From Cristatella mucedo (taxonomy: Eukaryota; Bryozoa; Phylactolaemata; Cristatellidae), in contig WPIO01000034.1 of NCBI GenBank assembly GCA_009760855.2, forward strand, positions 3,295,001-3,359,000: DNA of 64,000 nt. Direction: 5' to 3'. Shown here piece by piece: positions 21,071-30,825 of the stretch. The position numbers were made by a program, and so were the translations under genes. How positions within the stretch are numbered: position 1 is the stretch's first letter; the number at the start of each line of letters is the position of its first letter. Below the pieces are notes generated by a model. The model was not told the DNA's origin and searched no databases. It saw only the letters and a list, made by a program, of their open reading frames with translations.

Positions 21071-23089
21071 AGCTCATTGAGAGAAGGGGTCGCGTCGCCG
21101 CACGCGCGAAGCAGCGGACAAGTCGGTCGAGCATCGTAAAACCAATAAGGAAGTGACACGCGCCCCGCCGACTGGCCGCCCGCCCGCCCGCCCGCCCGCC
21201 CGCCGATTCGGCTGATTCACCGCGGACTCGCGGAAGCGGCGCCGTCGTTCGCTTCGAGGCAGGCTCGTCGCCGCAGCGGCGAAACAGAATTGGCGAAACA
21301 AAATCGCTCGCCGCCGCGCCGCGATTGGCACCGGTGCGCGACACTGACCTGTCGAGGGCACAAACTGAGTCGGTGGCTGCGCCATCGAAGCGCTGACGTT
21401 GGGCCATCCGAATGCATGGTTTGCCATCCCGTAGCCGTGGAACGAAAAATCCGAGAAAACGCTCGACGTCGAGTCGGTCGCTAGCGGGTGATGGCTGACG
21501 GCTGACGGCAGCTGCTGCTGATGCGGGAAGGCATTTATGGTGTGGCCGTGAAACGAAGGATAGCTGGCGCCGCCGCTGCCGACTGGGACGTAGCCGCTAT
21601 TCGGAGACGCCTGGTAGGGCTGCGGTACCTGGTGGGAGGGGTACTCAGCCATCCAGTTGGGCTGGGCCGTCGACCGTCCGATGCTTCCCAGGCCGCCGCC
21701 GCCGGTCTCCAGGTGTTGTGGCATTTGCATGTGCATGTACGAGCCAGTACTGCCTCCATCGGTCTGCCACCGAGGGCAGGACGAAGCGCCGGCAGCGGCC
21801 GCCGGAGGCCCGTATCCCGTCGCCGTCATTGGCATGCTGACTCCGAGCGAGGTCGTCAGCGCACCACTGTCGTAGCCGCACGTGTAAGCGCCCGGAGTGA
21901 TAAACTGCTGCTGCAACGGCGACACCGTCACCTGATGCCTTTCGTCGAACGTGTGGCCGCCTGTTGCCGAACCGCCGAAGTCGAGAAAAGGCCCGCCGTT
22001 GCCGCCGCCGTTGTTGCCGCCGCCGTTGATGCCGCCGTTGCCGCCGCCGTTGATGCCGCCGATTTTGGCGCCGTTGATGCCGCCGCCGTTGATGCCGCCG
22101 CCGTTGATGCCGCCGCCGTTGATGCCGCCGCCGTTGATGCCGCCGCCGTTGATGCCGCCGCCGTTGATGCCGCCGCCGTTGATGCCGCCGCCGTTGATGC
22201 CGCCGCCGTTGATGCCGCCGCCGTTGATGCCGCCGCCGTTGATGCCGCCGCCGTTGATGCCGCCGCCGTTGATGCCGCCGCCGTTGATGCCGCCGCCGTT
22301 GATGCCGCCGCCGTTGATGCCGCCGCCGTTGATGCCGCCGCCGTTGATGCCGCCGCCGTTGATGCCGCCGTCGTTGTTGCCGCCGATTTTGGCGCCGTTG
22401 CCGCCGTCGTTGTTGCCGCCGATTTTGGCGCCGTTGCCGCCGTCGTTGTTGCCGCCGATTTTGGCGCCGTTGCCGCCGCCGTTGTTGCCGCCGATTTTGG
22501 CGCCGTTGCCGCCGCCGTTGTTGCCGCCGTTGAAGCCGCCGTTGACGCCGCCGTTGAAGCCGCCGTTGAAGCCGCCGTTGACGCCGCCGTGGAAGCCGCC
22601 GTTGACGCCGCCGTGGAAGCCGCCGTTGACGCCGCCGTTGACGCCGCCGTGGAAGCCGCCGTTGACGCCGCCGTTGACGCCGCCGTTGAAGCCGCCGTTG
22701 AAGCCGCCGTGGAAGCCGCCGTTGAAGCCGCCGTTGAAGCCGCCGTTGAAGCCGCCGTTGAAGCCGCCGTTGAAGCCGCCGTTGAAGCCGCCGTTGAAGC
22801 CGCCGTTGAAGCCGCCGTTGAAGCCGCCGTTGACGCCGTTGTCGTCGTTGTTGCCGCCGTTGACGCCGCCGTTGACGCCGCCGTTGACGCCGCCGTTGAC
22901 GCCGCCGTTGCTGCCGTCGTTGTTGCCGCCGTTGAAGCCGCCGTTGTTGCCGCCGTTGACGCCGCCGCCGTTGACGTAGTGTGCCACCGCATCAATGCCG
23001 TTCGTGGCCTCCGCCGCGGTGCCGTTCATGAAGTCAAACCCGTCGCCGCTTGAGCTCTTGCTTGAGCTAAACTCTTGCTTGAACACCAT
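19693..23089 (-). CDS. Cdx: Caudal-type (ParaHox) homeobox transcription factor with a giant Gly/Asn repeat domain
   Basis: Nuclear DNA-binding developmental regulator; Cdx proteins pattern posterior axis and gut in bilaterians. I read complement join(19693..19863,20011..20189,21349..23089), 696 aa. The start at 23089 has the context ACCATGG. Exon 1 (580 codons) contains the Gly/Asn repeat (residues about 39-366) and a Gln/Ser/Tyr/Pro-rich segment (367-580), and ends cag|gtcagt in phase 1. Exon 2 follows a ttcgttgcag acceptor in matching phase and gives [14 protein letters not shown]. The homeodomain is residues 597-656, with L16, F20, W48, F49, Q50 and N51 all present, and [14 protein letters not shown] opens exon 3. 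The intron falls between homeodomain positions 44 and 45, as in known Cdx genes. Helices 1-2 are diverged ([16 protein letters not shown]). A 40-aa Ala-rich tail follows. A clear YPWM hexapeptide is absent; PNWM in exon 1 is a weak candidate. Confidence 0.95.
19864..20010 (-). other. Cdx: Cdx intron 2 (within the homeodomain)
   Basis: 147 bp, from the donor caggtcagt to the acceptor gtttgcag, phase 0, splitting homeodomain residues Q44 and V45. Confidence 0.9.
20190..21348 (-). other. Cdx: Cdx intron 1
   Basis: About 1.16 kb, phase 1, very GC-rich. It contains a (GCC) run of about 13 units at 21029-21070 and a (CCCG) run at about 21177-21204. Several long ORFs cross it on both strands because of composition. 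A short extra exon cannot be excluded, but the flanking phases join directly. Confidence 0.85.
21990..22975 (-). repeat. Cdx: Coding minisatellites in Cdx exon 1
   Basis: Three in-frame unit types are seen. A 15-bp unit (peptide INGGG) is repeated about 19 times at about 22076-22365. A 36-bp unit (AKIGGNN[G/D]GGNG) is repeated about 4 times at about 22378-22512. A 12-bp unit ([F/V/H]NGG, FHGG) is repeated about 30 or more times at about 22523-22975. All lengths are multiples of three, so copy-number change keeps the frame. Confidence 0.97.
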
Positions 23090-23222
23090 GGTACGCTGTA
23101 GTGTATCGGAATAAAACGAGCACGAAACTTAAAACTTACTTCGCGAGGCTTCTAGAATATTCTCACGTACGCCGAGGTCTGCCGCTGCACGAGTAGTGCG
23201 AGTCCTGCACGCTGCTGCTTAA

Positions 23223-23400
23223 GGCCGAGCGTCGGGAGTTACTGGCGACAGAGTGAACGAGTACGCAGGAGCGCGACTTTTTAAAGCCTCCCGCCTGACG
23301 GAAGCTAGCCTCTGGGCCAGCCTCCAGCGAGCCCGGCCCAGTGGGCGGGGTTTCGGCGGACACCCACACATGTGATCTGTAACTCGACTCTGATTGGTGG
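23223..23400 (-). promoter_or_regulatory. Cdx: Candidate Cdx core promoter
   Basis: On the minus strand in order: a CCAAT box (about 23398-23394), a GC box (GGGCGGGG on the plus strand, 23343-23350), a TATA-like TTTAAAAA starting at 23285, and an initiator-like TCACTCT with its A at 23254. The TATA-like box is about 31 bp upstream of that A, the normal spacing. The predicted 5'UTR is about 165 nt. This is pattern-based only. Confidence 0.5.
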
Positions 23401-23409
23401 CGTGGCCGA

Positions 23410-24869
23410 ACAAGTCTAGCCAGCAGCCTTGCTTACTGTATGGGGTTAGTTACCTAGGGCCGCGCCGGCGTTAACCGCCGGGCGACGGATCCACTACCGA
23501 ATACCAGCGGCAGCGGATTTTGCGGCGACGGCGCGTGAGGCCAAGGCGGCCGGGAAGCGCGTGCCTTGCGGCAGCGGCATACTGTCAAGGTCGCTGTCAA
23601 GGCCGCCGCTAGCCACCCACGTCGAGCGTTCCCAGCGAGCGGCGCGGCCGACTCGCGGCCGTCACCTCATCCGTGCTCGCCCGTCACCTCATCCGTGCCC
23701 ACCTCATCCGTGCTCATCGCCCGCGCGAGGCCGCCGCCGCGCGGCCAACGTGGCCGCGCGGCGGCGGCGGCCGCGCCGGCCGCGCGAAGCAGAAGGGTTC
23801 GCATTTCAGGATGCCTTCGTAACTGAAGCGCAGGGCAGCGTGGTCGTTTAGCAAAGATAATGCGAAAGCCGAAACCGGAGCCGTGCAAAATATGTGCGAT
23901 GAATGCGTCGGCTTTGCAACAATTACGTGCGATAAGAGCTCGGCGCGGGCCTTGACGCCCGCCATCGTGTTACAGCGCCGGTCGCCGGGCTGTCCTCGCC
24001 CCGCGCGCGCGGGAACCCGCCTCCCTCGCGCGAAGGTGCCCCCTCGCACTGTGGTGGCGGCGGCCGCCGCCCTTTCGCCATTTCAGCAGCTTGTAGCCGC
24101 CCGCTTGCGCGGCTACAGTTCGCGGCGCGGACGCAGGAAACTAATTGCCGCTGTCGCTGTCGAGGAGCAGCGCGTCCTCTGCGAGCCGGGCGATCGCGGC
24201 GGCGCTTTATCGAGCGAGATTTCTCGCTGACGATTTCCGACTGATTTCTCGGGGGCGGGGCGGCCAGGCTACCGCACGCGAACGCTTTGCGGGGCGGCGC
24301 TCTTGTCTTCTGTACCGACTGCGGCAGCCAGAGCTTCTCCGAGCCAGAGCGCTGTCGGAGCGTATCGGAACGAGCGAGCAACGCAGCAGTCTAGCCGCGG
24401 GCGGCGGAGAAACTCGCCGCGCCTGCGTCCGACGCACTCCGCCTGCTGCGCCGCCGACCGAGTCGCCTTCGGAAGTTCGCCTCCGCGAGCGATGAGTCCG
24501 CCTGCCCGCGCTCGCGCGCGGCACGGCGACGGGCCCGTCGGAGAGACGCACCCGCTGCCCCCCTCCCGCCGCCGCCGCCCGCTCTGGTTCGTCTTCTCGA
24601 GACGCGGCGGCGAGCCGGGCGCCGATAGCAGCCGCGGCATTGCAGCATCGACAGCGGCGGATAAGGATCCGCCTGCTTAGATCCGCGGACCGCCCGCCGC
24701 CGCGGACCGCCCGCCGCGCCGCCGGACAGACGGCGGCTCAGCCGCCCCACGGCGAGCTGGCGCTCGACGGGCGAGCAGACGGCGACGGGCGGGCGAGCCG
24801 CGAAACCGCTAAAAGACGCGCCGCTCGCCACCGGTGCACTCCACGCGACCCCGGCGTTCTCACGGGCGG
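23410..24869. other. GC-rich island upstream of Cdx, no gene supported
   Basis: Dense CpG and many overlapping Arg/Ala/Pro-rich ORFs on both strands, none with a motif or consistent splice sites. Local duplication of cacctcatccgtgc occurs at about 23664-23712 (three copies). It is likely regulatory or CpG-island sequence. Confidence 0.45.
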
Positions 24870-24879
24870 GAGGAGGCAG

Positions 24880-25150
24880 GCCCGGGGCTCGGAAGAGAAC
24901 GGGCAGCCGGTGCTCTCGCGGCGCGGGGGTGGGTCGGCCCGGGCTCGGAAGAGAACGGGCAGCCGGTGCTCTCACGGCGCGAGGGTGGGTCGGCCCGGGC
25001 TCGGAAGAGAACGGGCAGCCGGTGCTCTCGCGGCGCGGGGGTGGGTCGGCCCGGGCTCGGAAGAGAACGGGCAGACGGTGCTCTCGCGGCGCAGGGGTGG
25101 GTCGGCCCGGGCTCGGAAGAGAACGGCCCGGAAGCCGGCGCTCTCTCGTG
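24880..25150. repeat. 56-bp GC-rich minisatellite, about 4.7 copies
   Basis: gggcagccggtgctctcgcgg starts at 24901 and recurs at 24957, 25013 and 25069 (exactly 56 bp apart), with a degenerate copy at about 25125. Because 56 is not a multiple of 3, the long ORFs across it are not coding evidence. Confidence 0.96.
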
Positions 25151-26400
25151 AGGGCCCGGGTGGGGGGCGCCAGCCGCCCTGTCTCCAGTCATGGACGTCG
25201 ATACGCTGTACAGGCGAATCGCGTCAGCTGCTTTGAGAGCCGACCGGCGGCGCCCGAGGTAGTAGCTGGCGCCGCCGGGCAGAGGCGCGGTGGCGACCAG
25301 TTGACCGAACCTCGAGCCGCCGCAGTGCTCGCCGAGAATGCCGAACGGTACTTCTCGCCGGCGTCGGTGGCTCTATCGTCCTCTGGCAGCTGCTGCCGAG
25401 CCTCTAGACCCTAGAGCCTCTCTCTTCGCAGGCCTGAGTGACAGAGCGTTCGAGCGTTCATTTAATTTTATTAAATCGCCACCGTAGCTATTACAAACGC
25501 AACGCGGCAGGCTGGCTAGTGAGCAGGCTGGCCAGTCAGATGCACCGGCAGCAAAAGCACACCGTGCCGGTGGCTGCCGTGCCAGAGCGTAGCCACCAGT
25601 GACCTTCACCGCAGACAGACTGCCAGCGGTAGGTCAGGGATGCAGATCGACGTTGATCTGTGAGCCCCTGCTTGATTTGCAGGAGGGCGAATGATCGCCG
25701 AAGGGACGAAGCAACGCTGCCTCGGTCTTCAGGAAACGATGCCGAGCGATCATTGGCTGGAGGAGCAGTTAGACCGGAGGTGCCCGAACTAGACAGCGGG
25801 CACACGACTTCGATCGAACGCTAGCCTTCCTAAACGTTACAACGTGAGAGCCGCGAATAATGAATATCTTTCAGGATGTGGCTGCTTTAGCTCACGGCCG
25901 TTACAACTGCTGGGCTGCGGCAGTCCAGTCGGTCGCTCGCCAGGAGCGCATGCCAGCGGCTGGCTTGACTGTGTCGGCATGCACGCCGGTTTTACCGCAG
26001 ACTCTGTACTCGAAGCCAAATATCCGTCTCCAGAAACCTCGAGGACGTGCGTGCTGCACTGGATGCGGGCACGTGAAAGCTGTCTCCACGTGCGAGCAGT
26101 GGCAGCCGGCGCTGCCGCGGCAGCTGCTAGCAGTAGCTGCCGTCGAAGCCGAAAGCTTCACGCAGGCCGCACTCGATGCCGCCCACTATCGCCGACAGAG
26201 GACTAGGGGGAGCCGACTGCACAATGCACTGCGCTGCACTGTGCACAATGCCAGCAAGCACCCACGACACTTTAGGTGCTCAGCGATTAGGAAGCGCATT
26301 ACTAGCACCGAACGTCTCGGGTGAGATTCTTGACTTGGGAGGGGCGTGGAAGCGAAGTCCGAGAGGCTCTACCGAGCTGCCCATTAGCTGCCACGAGTAG
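25151..26400. other. Unassigned GC-rich to mixed DNA
   Basis: Several 80-155-codon ORFs are open. None has a recognisable motif or protein-like pattern. At its right end the sequence grades into the outermost, most diverged macrosatellite copy. Confidence 0.4.
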
Positions 26401-26615
26401 CTGATGCACTGTAGCTGTCGCCTTGAACTTTCGTGATCTTGGGGCCTTCGCGAGCAGTTCTGCCGCTGGTGCGAGCCTGCCTGCCGCCATCTAGGAATCT
26501 TGAATACCTAGAAAATGAACTTTTAGTGCGTGCCAACTCAGCCAGGATGGCACGACGATGCACCCGCCGCGCTGTCCACAGTGAGTGTCGCCTCTGCTGG
26601 CCGGCCGGCCGCAGC

Positions 26616-26659
<44 letters not shown>
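26616..26659. repeat. (CAG)14 or so trinucleotide tract
   Basis: An uninterrupted gca/cag run. It reads as poly-Gln or poly-Ala in plus-strand frames, but no supported gene contains it. It lies in the outermost array copy, where other copies have ordinary sequence. Confidence 0.95.
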
Positions 26660-26660
<1 letters not shown>

Positions 26661-27474
26661 CAGCCTGGTGGCGCGACCGGCACGTATTAGCAAGCTACCC
26701 TTTCAGGACGCAATAAACCGCTTGCTAGCCGCCGCTGCAGCTTCTTCATCGTTTATTGTCATTGTCAAGTTGCTGCTGAATAAAATGCATTGAAAGAGCG
26801 CTTTGATCAAACTAAAGTGGCTTAGCCAGTTTCTGCGGGTAGGTAGGCATAAATGAGTCATCGCCAGGGACTAGCCAGGCCGGTGCCCCAGTGGCTCTTG
26901 ATGGGGTTGGGGGGGGGCTTTAGCTCAGGGCAGGACGGTGGAGAAATACTCAGCTCAGACGACGCCGACACGTTCTTCGTTCGTACCGGCTGCCTCTATT
27001 GGAAGTGCAGACGATCGCCACCACAGGAGTCACGCCAGCAGGACAGCCGTCGCGCCAGCAGGACAGCCGTCGCGCCGGGCCACACCCCCAAACCGCAGCT
27101 CGCTGCTTCGGACCCGAGCCGATCAGCTAACGTCTAGCGGCTAGCACGACGCTAGCCCTGTACAGCTGCGCCTCACCCTCCAGCTAGCCGGCGCAGCACT
27201 GTCGGCTGCAGGCAGGACAACTCCCAATGCCGACCTCTCTGTTCCTTCACTAAGCTTAGCTGCTGAGCTGCACACGAAGGCTCAAGGTCGCACGCACGCA
27301 CGAGTTCCCATGGGGAGCAATGAATGAGCGTCGTGCGAATGTGCTCAGGTGTTGGACGAGCAGAACCCTAGAACGTCTGGTGTCGTGGCGGGGGTCAAGA
27401 AAAGAAAATGCCAGCCGATTTAACAGCCTCTTTTGAAAAGCGACAGAAGAGCCTTTACGGCTATCACCGCCGCT

Positions 27475-27590
27475 TGCAGCTACGATAAAGGATCGCCCGC
27501 CTCAGGATTCAAACCCACAACCTAAGCACGGAGGTGGTGAAAAGTAACCACCTTAAATAGTGTGCCATCACGGCTCACCAAAAGCACCGT
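27475..27590 (-). mobile_element. tRNA-derived SINE2 (inverted)
   Basis: The reverse complement contains taaggtggtta and the B box ggtttgaatcctg, then the SINE2 body gggcgatcctttat and gcggtgatagccg. Confidence 0.7.
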
Positions 27591-27904
27591 TCTCATTCGC
27601 TGAGCACAGCATGCTCAAGTGCACATACAGCTGCCCCAGAAGCTGCTGACAGCCTCACAAAAAGCCTGCAAGCCTGAGCCAGGTTGCTAGCTAGCAGCGA
27701 CCTCTGCCCTCGGGGCCAGGGAAAAACACTCAGGCGCCTCTGACTTGCATTTTCATGCAGTCTACGTAGCGATTCAAGCATTCTCGCACACCGCGATTCC
27801 TTTGGGCCAACTAGTGCGTGCGTTCTTCGTCTTAGTGACCAACCTGCATTCCCTATTCAAAGGCGGCCATGGCTTCACAGTATTTTACGATTTTGAAGAT
27901 GTAT

Positions 27905-28630
27905 GTACTGTAATGTAATGTATCTACGTCTGTAACTCAACAAAGTCATTAAGACCATGTGGGTGTTACGCAGGAGAGTTTTGTATAGCGCACTCACAGC
28001 CTAAGCGGCTTTCGGTATGCATTCGGTAGCCAACAGACTTCGTCTCATGCAACAAAGAGAAAGTGGGAAGCATAGCAGAGTCAGGAGAGCAGTTGAGGTA
28101 GTGAGTAGCATGGAAGTACCTGCTCAGGACCGCTGCAAAGGATGTGCCATAGTCGGCAGTAGGAGAGTAGTTGTCGTTGCGTAAGAATTGTGGAAGCGAG
28201 TTCCACAGTCTAGGACCTGCAGAGCTAAAGCTTCTGTCGCCAACTGTCTTCAAGCGGAGGAATGGGACAGCTAATTTATTGTGCGGGTGCGAACAGGCTA
28301 AAACTGATGCAGCAGTTCAGCTAGGTACGAACGAGCCAAGCCGTGGCAGGCCTTGTGGGTAAGAACTTGCTCTGTATCCTTTGCTCAACCAGCAACCATC
28401 CTAGCTCTTTCAGCAAAGGAGACACGTGCTCAAACCGCCGGGACTTGAAGACTAGTCTTGCAGCCATATTCATAGTCTGCTGCAGTGGCATAATAGCTTT
28501 CTTTGGCAGCCCAGCCAAAAGGGAATTACAATGATCAAGCCGAGACAGAACTAAGGAGCTAGTTAGATTTTTTACAAGCCACTGCGGGAGACAGCTCCGA
28601 ATCTTGGATAGGGATCGGATGTGATGGGTA
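27905..28630 (-). mobile_element. LINE-A copy nested in array unit R0
   Basis: The minus strand carries SFSSAGPRLWNSLPQFL, ARLVFKSRRFEHVSPLLKEL and SSLVLSRLDHCNSLLAGLPK in two frames, and the 3' tail tacattacattac at the left end. It interrupts array sequence that is continuous in other units (…gattttgaagat / aacgatgag…). Confidence 0.9.
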
Positions 28631-28851
28631 CATAACAATGATACGGAAAGATAACGGGAAGATAACGATGAGTACAAGGCCTTCTCAGCATCGGTCGCCG
28701 CCGCACGATGCCCTCCCAAAGTTCAATCGGTGCGCACCGATATGCACCGACGGGCTGATACCCTAGAATAAATTCCTTCGCTGCTACCCCAGGAAAGCAA
28801 GCGACCAAAGAACCGAATCATGCCCAAAGATGGTAGCCAGTCGGAATGGCT

Positions 28852-28950
28852 GCAGATCAAAAGTCGGGATTCGGCGGTGTGAAGGAAGTCGAGGGCAGGG
28901 GAGATCAAAAGTCGGGATTCGGCGGGTGCGAAGTAAGTCGAGGGCAGGGC
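28852..28950. repeat. Two-copy 50-bp tandem duplication
   Basis: agatcaaaagtcgggattcggcgg…gtcgagggcaggg occurs twice in succession in R0 only. Confidence 0.9.
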
Positions 28951-29419
28951 AGCGCCTGTCTTGCCGGGACAATAAAAGGATCTTGCAAAACTCGGCTCGT
29001 TTGATAAACCCCGGCAAGCTTATATTGCCCTATGCGTGGCCCTGGAGCGCTAGGCAAGTTTTCTGAGGCAGCCCTCGGTAAGAGGCCGTAGAACAATTTG
29101 GTGCGGCCATGACAAACTTTTCGGTGGCATACGTTAGCAAAAAGCTGCCAACAGAAAACCTCACCAAGTTCAGGTAGCCATAGATGATAATCACCTCTTG
29201 CCTCCACAATAGAGTCCGCACTGTTAGGCTTCTTTCTAGAAGAAGAAACTCTACATGTTAAAAATTCCCGCACGAAACTCTTTGGAATCGTTACAGAAAA
29301 GAAAGAAATGTGCCTCGCTGCCCGACCCACGACGTGACGCAGCCGGCAGGGCAACGGAATAGCCAACAATTGCCAGATGTAAGAGAGCTCCTGCTTAATG
29401 GTGACAGAGCTTCTGGTCG

Positions 29420-29560
29420 AAAGTCGGCCAAAGAAGTAAGGCAAGGAGGCAAGTTCTTCACAACCGAGGTCGCAGGCTCCAAACCGGCATTTGGGTGATT
29501 CTTTATTGCCAACCGCAAGTGGTGGTGATAACAGTCAAGGCTCCTCTGCCGCCTTACCAA
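29420..29560 (+). mobile_element. SINE2 relic in R0
   Basis: Contains gtaaggcaaggaggcaagttctt, a decayed B box (gcaggctccaaacc) and the SINE2 body gggtgattctttattgcc with gtggtggtgataac. Confidence 0.6.
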
Positions 29561-30825
29561 TAAGGCTGCATAATCAACTGAGATTTCCTTTAGCGTATAT
29601 CGAAGCAACACTGCCCGTTTAAGGGTCTGCCATGCTCAGCTGCGCCCGGTCATACCGAAGGATTCGGGGCAGCAATGACGCAATGAGGCAGGAGAGACAA
29701 CTGCTTGCAGGACGACGACGGCGAGCAATTGCTGCAAGCAGTTGCTGAGCTAAACGCTGAGGGCGATCGATGCCAAGTGGTACGACGGAATGCCAAGGCA
29801 ACGGCCTTAGTGTAAAAACAACTACACAGAGTAAGTAGGTAAGTTTTGGACAGGAAATGAAACCGAAGAAATTTTAAAAATTAGGTTTGCATATGCCTTC
29901 ATTTATCTAACGACTACGAAATTACTGATAGCCCGTGCGGTATTACGAGCACTGAAAAAAATTAGACTGTCAAATTCGGATATTCTACATCTCCCGGCAA
30001 TGGCTATTCTATCGCCCCAATAATCGTTGCTTGATAATTTCGGTTGTGAGTTCGACGGTCGAGGAGCCAACTGTAATCCTCTAACAAAACGTCTCTACCA
30101 AGGACTCTGTCAGTAACATGCTCACAGGAAATGATATCAGCAGTCTAATAGGTGGCTCTGTACCTGTAAAGTGACCAATGCAGGCCTTCCGAGGACTAGA
30201 TTGGCCCGACGGTTTCCTACGAGACAGCGAGCACAGGAGAAGACCGCTATTTACCACACGTGGCTGCTTGACATGATTCTTGGATGCTTAGTCAGTGTAT
30301 TGGTAAGCACATGTAACTAGCACTAGTGAGAGATGGGCAGATCTAGTGCTGCTCCATGGCAGGCACCTGCCAGCGCTCGATGAGGTATACCCTCAGCAAT
30401 GCAGTAAGTAAACTCCTCACTCTACGAGGGGGCAGTTGGGATGCAGCGAACGAGGCGAGGCTGTATCGAGCTGCTCTTAAGCAGCTGTGAGTAGCTAGTG
30501 CGGCGAGCCTAGCACTGCTTTCATGGCGTGTTCTGCTGCTCGAGCGAGCCTCCCACAATCTAGCAATCTTGAGTACCTAGAAAATACACTTTAAGTGCAG
30601 GTCAACTCAGTCAGGATGGCATAACGACGGACCCGAGATTTCAATAGCAGGTGTCACATTGGCAGCTAGTTTACAAGCAGGACAACATTAGGAGACAATA
30701 ACCCCTTTGTGGTCTAAGCAGCTCTGCTAAACAGGCTCAAGTCGTCGGCAAGGTAGCTGCTGTCTTGTTCAGCCAGCCCCTCTCCAGTGGCCAGGTCTTC
30801 ATCCTTTATTGTTACAGCCAAAGTG

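Larger units (their letters stand above)
26773..30825 (+). repeat. Array unit R0 (old, with LINE-A insertion)
   Basis: 4,053 bp; about 3.3 kb without the LINE-A at 27905-28630. Strongly diverged from R1. It also holds an inverted SINE2 (27475-27590) and a local 50-bp duplication at 28852-28950. Confidence 0.85.

Noticed and set aside
21521-23053. A 510-codon plus-strand ORF rich in VDAAA/VEAA, plus Ala/Thr and Pro/Leu ORFs over the same stretch
   Set aside because: They are shadows of the Cdx coding minisatellite. Only the minus-strand frame joins by consistent splice phases to a homeodomain and starts in an ACCATGG context.
24391-24975. 194-codon minus-strand Arg/Ala-rich ORF upstream of Cdx
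   Set aside because: It is open because of very high GC content. There is no motif, it overlaps the 56-bp repeat, and opposing frames are equally open.
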